Notes under the pieces: generated by a model
The model's input: only the letters and a program-made list of their open reading frames with translations
Told to the model about the DNA's origin: nothing
Databases searched by the model: none
Part shown: piece after piece, positions 7,473 to 11,331 of the stretch
Position numbering within the stretch: the stretch's first letter is position 1
Layout: every line of letters begins with the position of its first letter
Assembly (NCBI GenBank): GCA_002496355.1
Contig: DAJP01000093.1
Location: forward strand, 20,605-31,935
Reading direction: 5' to 3'
Origin: Euryarchaeota archaeon UBA346
GTDB lineage: Archaea > Thermoplasmatota > E2 > DHVEG-1
DNA length: 11,331 nt
Program-made: the position numbers and the translations under genes

Positions 7473-8258
7473 TCAAAAAGCATCGATAATTCTGATGTTC
7501 CGCGTATTTCCCTGTTTTCGTATTTCTTCTCTGATGCTCCTGTAGTAATCCACTGGTTCTGAAAACCTTCGGATGAGTTCTGGTTCCCTTTGTATACTCT
7601 TCTGAATGTTCTCCCGTATACCAGGTTTTAAACGCAGCATGTCGATCCAAATCTCCTTTGCACCAGCGTCCTTCATAATGTCCAGGAACTTAGGGATTTC
7701 ATTCACTGATGTGGTCGGGTACGCCGGTCCGAAGAACACCGCGGTTTTCAGACCAGCATTTGAGCACTGTTGTAATGCGGTTATCCGTTCTTGAATCGAG
7801 GATGCTTCCGGCTCAAGCAACCGACGTTCATTCTCATGCAACGTTCCGATGCTGAACATCACCTGGGAATCAGAAAAACGTTTCAACAGATCGATATCTC
7901 GTATGACAAGGGCTGATTTTGTCTGGATGTGAACCGGGAAATCATAGAGTAATAATTGTTCCAAACAAAACCGCGTTACTTTGTATTTTTGTTCTACGGG
8001 TTGATATGGATCGGTGACTGTTGAGATGCCGACGACGCCTGGTTTCTTTTTCTTTAGCTCATGAGCTAGAATCACAGGGATATTCTTTTTGACCATAAGG
8101 TCTTCTCCCCAACGTTCCCGTGGTTGTCGGAGGACGTTTGGTGCATAACAGTACGCACAGTTATGTTGACAGCCTCGGTAGGGGTTCAACGAATAGGTCA
8201 ACCCCGGTAATGTTGATTTCGACAAAGCGGTTTTACAATCAACTTCCTGAACACTCAT
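7473..8258 (-). CDS. SPL-like radical SAM protein (COG1533/Rv2578c type)
   Basis: The 261-residue product has the radical SAM cluster motif near its start: GCQHNCAYCYAP, with Cys30, Cys34 and Cys37 in CX3CX2C spacing to hold the [4Fe-4S]-SAM cluster. Family features follow: YSLNPYRGC before the motif, TDPYQPVE (residues ~91-98), PVHIQTKSALVIRDID, and SIGTLHENERRLLEPEA, as in the spore-photoproduct-lyase-like SplB group. This length is typical of the short archaeal members, which lack the extra domains of true SPL. The reaction is unknown; true photoproduct lyase activity is not shown. Translation is coupled to nreA: the ATG follows the nreA TAA after one base, and a GGTGA Shine-Dalgarno lies in the last nreA codons (8265-8269), six bases upstream. 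The tight coupling suggests a joint role, probably in DNA repair. Confidence 0.85.
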   Translation of the reverse strand: MSVQEVDCKTALSKSTLPGLTYSLNPYRGCQHNCAYCYAPNVLRQPRERWGEDLMVKKNIPVILAHELKKKKPGVVGISTVTDPYQPVEQKYKVTRFCLEQLLLYDFPVHIQTKSALVIRDIDLLKRFSDSQVMFSIGTLHENERRLLEPEASSIQERITALQQCSNAGLKTAVFFGPAYPTTSVNEIPKFLDIMKDAGAKEIWIDMLRLKPGIRENIQKSIQREPELIRRFSEPVDYYRSIREEIRKQGNTRNIRIIDAF

Positions 8259-8259
8259 C

Positions 8260-9552
8260 TTATCTCACCAGGAAATCCTCCAACCTTCTCTGATACAGTT
8301 GATTTTTTAAGACCGCACTGTTCCGTATCCATCGTTGCACAGGGATATCCATGATCCCTGAGACGTACACCAATGATTCCTGGACTGTATCGAATTTTCT
8401 AAACGGCTGAGTCAAGGCATGACGGACGCTTTCCCGGACATTCCACACACCGATCGGCATGATATACCCGGGGTGTGCCTCGCGGAGGATGACCACCCCG
8501 GCCTGTCTTCGTTCTTTATTAAGGACTTCGTTGACCGCGAGTCTTGCTGCATAATAACACCCACCGATCTCCGCATATGTCGTTCGACCATCGTAGAACT
8601 CATAGCTGTTGAAAATGGAAATGCCGGTCCCATACTGGTTCCAGGTGGTGTTCGGATACCATGCCTCGATGAGCTCGTATTGCCATTCCGAGGGCATCAT
8701 CAAGATGATCCAGCGGTTATCATATTGGTTCAGATAGTATGCTCGGACCTCATTGATGAAGGGATATGTCTTTGTTTTTTTCATCAGCTCTGCACCAAGT
8801 GTTGAATCCACTGCGGTGATACTCCATCGGGTCGGTACAAAGCGTCTGTTCTTTTTGATACCAAATGCTCCAACGCTGAATGCGCGCTGGATCTTTGAGA
8901 TGAGCACCCCGTTTTTGTAGATGTCAAGGATCGCATCCCTAGCTTTCAGATCAATATCATAGTATGCTTTTTCGATATGTTGTTCATACTTTGGATTTGT
9001 GATATCTAATGTTCTGAGAGGCGCAGATGGTCCATGTGGTTGGACTTCATCATAGAACGCTATCTTTCCATAGGGTTTTTTTTCAAACACGGCATCTGCG
9101 AACACCGCATTCTTCGAAAGAGCGAGCTCTCTGGTGAATTCCACGATTCGATGAGGGCTTTCGACATTGGTGACATCCACTGTGAATTTCCCTCGGACCA
9201 GCTGACTGCGGAAATCCACGATATCGTCCAATGTTTTATTGAGCCATCGCTCAGGGGTGTCGATCTCTGAGGTGTCTCCCATCACAGGAGGGATCATGGG
9301 CCCTATCGAAACCTTTGGGTATCCGATTCTCCCAATGAACACACTCGGGGGTGATGCTCCCTCGAGTCGTAAACTATCAAGGAATGGTTTTGTTTTCACT
9401 TTGGCATGATAACGGACGATCACGGGGCATCGATTCTTACCGCATAAAAACTTTGTTCCACGACAGAGAGCACAGACACTTGTTGATTCCTTTTTCACAA
9501 TAGGAACGAGTTTCTTTTGATTCTTCGAACTGTTCTGCACCAGATCCCCCAT
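8260..9552 (-). CDS. nreA: NreA-type archaeal DNA repair protein with zinc motif and PIP box
   Basis: The 430-residue product matches the archaeal Nre family. An N-terminal zinc-finger-like motif has Cys27, Cys30, Cys37 and Cys42 (CX2CX6CX4C). It is followed by the family hallmark FLDSLRLEGASPPSVFIGR and GYPKVSIGPMIPP. The C-terminus is QRRLEDFL at residues 421-428, fitting the PCNA-interacting motif QxxLxxF(F/L). In haloarchaea, Nre proteins act with PCNA in repair of mitomycin-C-type damage; the same role is inferred here. ATG at 9550-9552 is kept as the start, but a TATA-like CTATATAAG lies only 13-21 bases upstream. That box would fit a leaderless start at the GTG at 9538-9540 better; the choice changes only four residues. 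The gene is 51 bp downstream of the Toprim gene and one base upstream of the radical SAM gene. Confidence 0.92.
   Translation of the reverse strand: MGDLVQNSSKNQKKLVPIVKKESTSVCALCRGTKFLCGKNRCPVIVRYHAKVKTKPFLDSLRLEGASPPSVFIGRIGYPKVSIGPMIPPVMGDTSEIDTPERWLNKTLDDIVDFRSQLVRGKFTVDVTNVESPHRIVEFTRELALSKNAVFADAVFEKKPYGKIAFYDEVQPHGPSAPLRTLDITNPKYEQHIEKAYYDIDLKARDAILDIYKNGVLISKIQRAFSVGAFGIKKNRRFVPTRWSITAVDSTLGAELMKKTKTYPFINEVRAYYLNQYDNRWIILMMPSEWQYELIEAWYPNTTWNQYGTGISIFNSYEFYDGRTTYAEIGGCYYAARLAVNEVLNKERRQAGVVILREAHPGYIMPIGVWNVRESVRHALTQPFRKFDTVQESLVYVSGIMDIPVQRWIRNSAVLKNQLYQRRLEDFLVR
8265..8269 (-). promoter_or_regulatory. Shine-Dalgarno GGTGA of the radical SAM gene, inside nreA
   Basis: GGTGA lies six bases before the ATG at 8258 and within the last codons of nreA (Leu-Val-Arg). 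It supports this start and translational coupling. Confidence 0.7.
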
Positions 9553-9564
9553 GGTTCAAACACT

Positions 9565-9573
9565 CTTATATAG
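9565..9573 (-). promoter_or_regulatory. TATA-like element before nreA
   Basis: The - strand reads CTATATAAG, 13-21 bases before the ATG at 9552. The distance to the in-frame GTG at 9540 (about 29 bases from the centre) is that of a leaderless promoter. A second candidate, TTAAATACT at 9595-9603, would give a ~20-nt leader. Either would let the nreA-radical SAM pair be transcribed apart from the upstream cluster. Confidence 0.4.
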
Positions 9574-9603
9574 CTTCATTAGAGAGCAGTGAAAGTATTT
9601 AAT

Positions 9604-9996
9604 TTATTCGCCTTGAACTTTTTTTCGTAAGGTCTGCAGCCACGATGGTATCCCTTCAACGGTGCGACAGGCACAAAGATGAGCAAGCATCTGCCGATAC
9701 CTGATGTTGCATTCCACACGGTTCTCAAGGTGTTTCTTAATCGAAGAACCCAGCCTGCCTCCTCGCCAATCCCAATCGGTAAGCAAGATGATCGTCCTAT
9801 ATTTCTGAGCGATGATATCACAGAAATCTGAAACGGATTGTCCTGTGTTGAAGCTGATGATTTCACCAGTCAGCTCAAGCCTGCGCAATGCTGCGATGTC
9901 TTTGGCTCCCTCGACGATGATGGGGATTGTTTTATTCTCCTCAGATAACTGACGAACGAGCTCTTCTAGTTCTTCTACTGTTTGCAGGTCATCCAT
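9604..9996 (-). CDS. UPF0292 small Toprim-domain protein
   Basis: The 130-residue product is one Toprim domain after a short N-terminal helix (MDDLQTVEELEELVRQL). Metal-binding residues are visible: Glu29 in IIVEGAKD, and Asp74 and Asp76 in LLTDWDWRGG, the E and DxD signature of Toprim. The pattern VEGxxDxxALxxL...G...LLTDWDxxGG fits the archaeal UPF0292 family. Toprim folds cut or join nucleic acids (primase, topoisomerase, RNase M5, OLD nucleases); the actual substrate of UPF0292 is unknown to me. The TTG one codon earlier was rejected, because GGAG at 10004-10007 lies seven bases from this ATG. The start overlaps the end of the DUF167 gene by eight bases (ATGGATGA), so translation is coupled. 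Confidence 0.88.
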   Translation of the reverse strand: MDDLQTVEELEELVRQLSEENKTIPIIVEGAKDIAALRRLELTGEIISFNTGQSVSDFCDIIAQKYRTIILLTDWDWRGGRLGSSIKKHLENRVECNIRYRQMLAHLCACRTVEGIPSWLQTLRKKVQGE

Positions 9997-10309
9997 CAAA
10001 AAACTCCTTCAGCATTCCCTCTACTCTGCCCGGAGCAATGTTTTTTAAACACACGGTTTTCTCCCGATTTTTTTCACCACTTATAAGAATAACGTCTTTT
10101 CCAGCGAGCTGAAAAAACTGTGCGATGGTCTCAAGTACCTCGGTGTTTGCTTTGTTCTCCTTTGCCTGTGAACAGACCTTCATTTCAATAGAATGGCGCC
10201 ATTGATTGTAGGTAACTGGAAAAACCGTCTGAGAAGACCCGGGGATCACATGCAAGGAAAGTAGCACACCCTGTGATGATCCTTTGATTGCATCCTTATA
10301 CGAAGTCAT
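9989..10309 (-). CDS. DUF167/UPF0235 (YggU-like) family protein
   Basis: The 106-residue product (MTSYKDAIKG...) matches the YggU/UPF0235 fold family: LLSLHVIPGSSQT near residues 17-29, KENKANTEVLETIAQFF (the family's conserved xANxxL helix), and VILISGEKNREKTVCL (the SGxxxxxKxV strand). The typical family length is ~75-110 aa. Function is unsettled in the family; it is a small alpha/beta protein found in all three domains of life. ATG at 10307-10309 was preferred to the GTG two codons earlier. A weak GTGA lies just before this ATG and no strong Shine-Dalgarno is visible. The gene follows NAC by 21 bp and overlaps the Toprim start by eight bases, so the three are probably one transcript. Confidence 0.85.
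   Translation of the reverse strand: MTSYKDAIKGSSQGVLLSLHVIPGSSQTVFPVTYNQWRHSIEMKVCSQAKENKANTEVLETIAQFFQLAGKDVILISGEKNREKTVCLKNIAPGRVEGMLKEFFDG
10004..10009 (-). promoter_or_regulatory. Shine-Dalgarno AAGGAG of the Toprim gene
   Basis: AAGGAG lies seven bases before the ATG at 9996, inside the last codons of the DUF167 gene. It picks the ATG over the neighbouring TTG. Confidence 0.7.
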
Positions 10310-10330
10310 ATTCACAATAATATTAAATGA

Positions 10331-10681
10331 TTATTTTTGGGTCAGTTTGAGGATCGCTTCAGCAAGGTCACCGTTCGTCTCCTTCAACGCTTTTCGTACC
10401 TCTGCTTCGGATTTCCCTGTCTGCTCCATGATTAATTTGATATCTTCTTTCTGTGCATCCTGTGGTTCTCCGCCTCTTGTTTTCACTACCGGGTCCCCGA
10501 CGATCTGAAACGTCTTCTGCCCCTGTGCCTCCATCACTGTTACCTCTGCAGAATCAAAAATATATTCCTTGGTGTCTGTCTGGATGATCACCTTTTCAAC
10601 GTTATCGATGTCCTTGACGTTAATCCCGAAGCGTTTCATCATCTGTGCAAGCTGCCTGCTGTTCATCTTGCCTGGCATCAT
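10331..10681 (-). CDS. nac: Archaeal nascent polypeptide-associated complex protein (NAC)
   Basis: The 116-residue product has the archaeal NAC layout. Residues ~1-30 are basic, with MNSRQLAQMMKRFGI and then the VKDIDNVEKVII strand. A NAC beta-barrel segment follows (~residues 29-68, including the FDSAEVTVMEAQGQKTFQIV strands). The C-terminal UBA domain is at residues ~78-115 (EDIKLIMEQTGKSEAEVRKA, then TNGDLAEAILKL). The protein binds at the ribosomal exit tunnel as a homodimer and shields nascent chains. Two consecutive ATGs (10679-10681 and 10676-10678) are equally possible starts. The likely promoter is in the 59-bp gap to the upstream gene. It is the first gene of the NAC-DUF167-Toprim cluster. 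Confidence 0.95.
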   Translation of the reverse strand: MMPGKMNSRQLAQMMKRFGINVKDIDNVEKVIIQTDTKEYIFDSAEVTVMEAQGQKTFQIVGDPVVKTRGGEPQDAQKEDIKLIMEQTGKSEAEVRKALKETNGDLAEAILKLTQK

Positions 10682-10724
10682 AGTCGCATCATCTCTTTCT
10701 TCAGGGAGGGATAGCGTTGTTGTT

Positions 10725-10739
10725 ATTAGTATTTTTTCT
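10725..10739 (-). promoter_or_regulatory. Possible TATA box of the NAC cluster
   Basis: The - strand reads AGAAAAAATACTAAT, 45-58 bases before the NAC ATG. It would give a start site near 10706 and a ~25-nt leader. It is AT-rich right after the stop of the upstream PKD gene, so it could also be ordinary 3' sequence. No clear Shine-Dalgarno is visible before the NAC ATG. Confidence 0.35.
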
Positions 10740-10740
10740 T

Positions 10741-11331
10741 TTAGAGATCACCAAAAAAATGAAGGATGGGGTGAAGCGATAGTATCTTCACCAAGAGCGG
10801 GAACTGATCCAAGAGGTTTAACAAAGTATTGAAGAATGGTGGGAAAATGATCGGGATTGATTTCGGCATCGTCACTGAGAGAGGTTCAGACCAATCACTT
10901 TCATCATTAAAAGTGTCCCGGCATTTCACTCGTACTTGATACGTTCCTTGCTCTGGCCAGCTGTGGGTCACGGTGGTTGTCTGACCTGAGGCGACTGGTC
11001 CAATCCAATCACTGAAGTTCCCATCGCCCCAGTCCCATTGGTAACAGAGCTGCTGTCCTTCTGGATCGGTCGATACGGTTGAGTAGAGGTATGCCACCCC
11101 TGGTTTTCCTGAGGCTCGCCCCGTGGGTCTCTCAGGGGTGTTTGGTGGCTCGTTTGGGGGGACTTCAGGGAAATGACCTCCATAGTTACTTGTGATGGAT
11201 GCAGGCTCTGGTGAGGACCAGTCTTGCTGAACAAAATGGACATTTGGGTCTCCATAGACCACATATTGCAGAGAGGTATCGGGACTCGGTTGCCAGGGTG
11301 TCTCAGGAGCATAGAGTTTGGCGACACGGGC
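10741..11331 (-). CDS. C-terminal end of a secreted PKD protein, possibly C25 (gingipain-like) peptidase
   Basis: The frame is open to the right edge, so only the last ~196 residues are seen; the GTG at 11260-11262 is internal. Reading from the edge there are: a LQYVVYGDPNVHF segment (11232-11271) resembling the YGDPxxxx end of the C25/gingipain-like peptidase domain; a Pro-rich linker; a PKD domain (10870-11142) with the CYQWDWGDG strand and THSWPEQGTYQVRV; and a tail of ~40 residues (10744-10869), MPKS followed by a Pro/Phe/Leu-rich amphipathic segment ending FFGDL. No catalytic residues are in view, so the peptidase call rests on one short motif. The protein is probably exported. The stop is TAA at 10741-10743. 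Confidence 0.7.
   Translation of the reverse strand, partial: ARVAKLYAPETPWQPSPDTSLQYVVYGDPNVHFVQQDWSSPEPASITSNYGGHFPEVPPNEPPNTPERPTGRASGKPGVAYLYSTVSTDPEGQQLCYQWDWGDGNFSDWIGPVASGQTTTVTHSWPEQGTYQVRVKCRDTFNDESDWSEPLSVTMPKSIPIIFPPFFNTLLNLLDQFPLLVKILSLHPILHFFGDL

Noticed and set aside
8419..8805. 128-aa + strand frame
   Set aside because: It is antisense to nreA, whose protein is clearly conserved; no promoter or Shine-Dalgarno serves it.
11260..11262. GTG as start of the right-edge PKD protein
   Set aside because: The frame stays open to base 11331 and the GTG splits the LQYVVYGDP motif; the gene is truncated by the window edge.

Overview
The window looks like a chromosomal segment from a euryarchaeon, most likely a Thermoplasmata-type lineage. 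It carries archaeal information-processing genes (ribosomal protein eS1/S3Ae, an archaeal nascent polypeptide-associated complex protein, an NreA-type repair protein and a UPF0292 Toprim protein). It also has archaeal TATA boxes, including one placed as for a leaderless transcript, and large PKD/Ig-like surface proteins of the kind common in uncultured Thermoplasmata. The lineage is inferred from gene content only, because there is no rRNA gene here.

Layout. The left 4.8 kb is the 3' part of one giant + strand gene for an exported, membrane-anchored protein. It has seven Ig-like repeats of about 104-112 aa, a seven-repeat (probable beta-propeller) module placed between repeats 2 and 3, then an Ig-like/Fn3/PKD/acidic calcium-loop tail and one C-terminal membrane helix. 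The frame is open to the left edge, so the gene starts outside the window. Everything else is on the - strand. Reading leftward from the right edge these are: the C-terminal end of a PKD protein (possibly a C25 gingipain-like peptidase), NAC, DUF167/UPF0235, the UPF0292 Toprim protein, NreA, an SPL-like radical SAM enzyme, S3Ae, and a secreted Ntn-hydrolase-like protein. The last one converges on the surface gene with a 45-bp overlap of coding sequence.

How the genes work together. NAC, DUF167 and Toprim form a tight cluster (21-bp gap, then an 8-bp overlap). NreA and the radical SAM gene are separated by one base and are clearly co-translated. NreA carries a four-Cys zinc motif and a C-terminal PCNA-interaction (PIP) motif, so the pair looks like a DNA-repair module. 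S3Ae and the Ntn-hydrolase each appear to have their own promoter. There is no gene-free stretch longer than about 125 bp, and I saw no tRNA, rRNA, CRISPR, IS element or integrase.

The most unusual signals are the near-invariant columns of N-glycosylation sequons in the surface repeats (25 of 28 positions kept although the middle residue varies), the seven-repeat propeller spliced into the Ig array, the long Glu/Pro then Lys/Thr tail on S3Ae, and the NreA-radical SAM operon.
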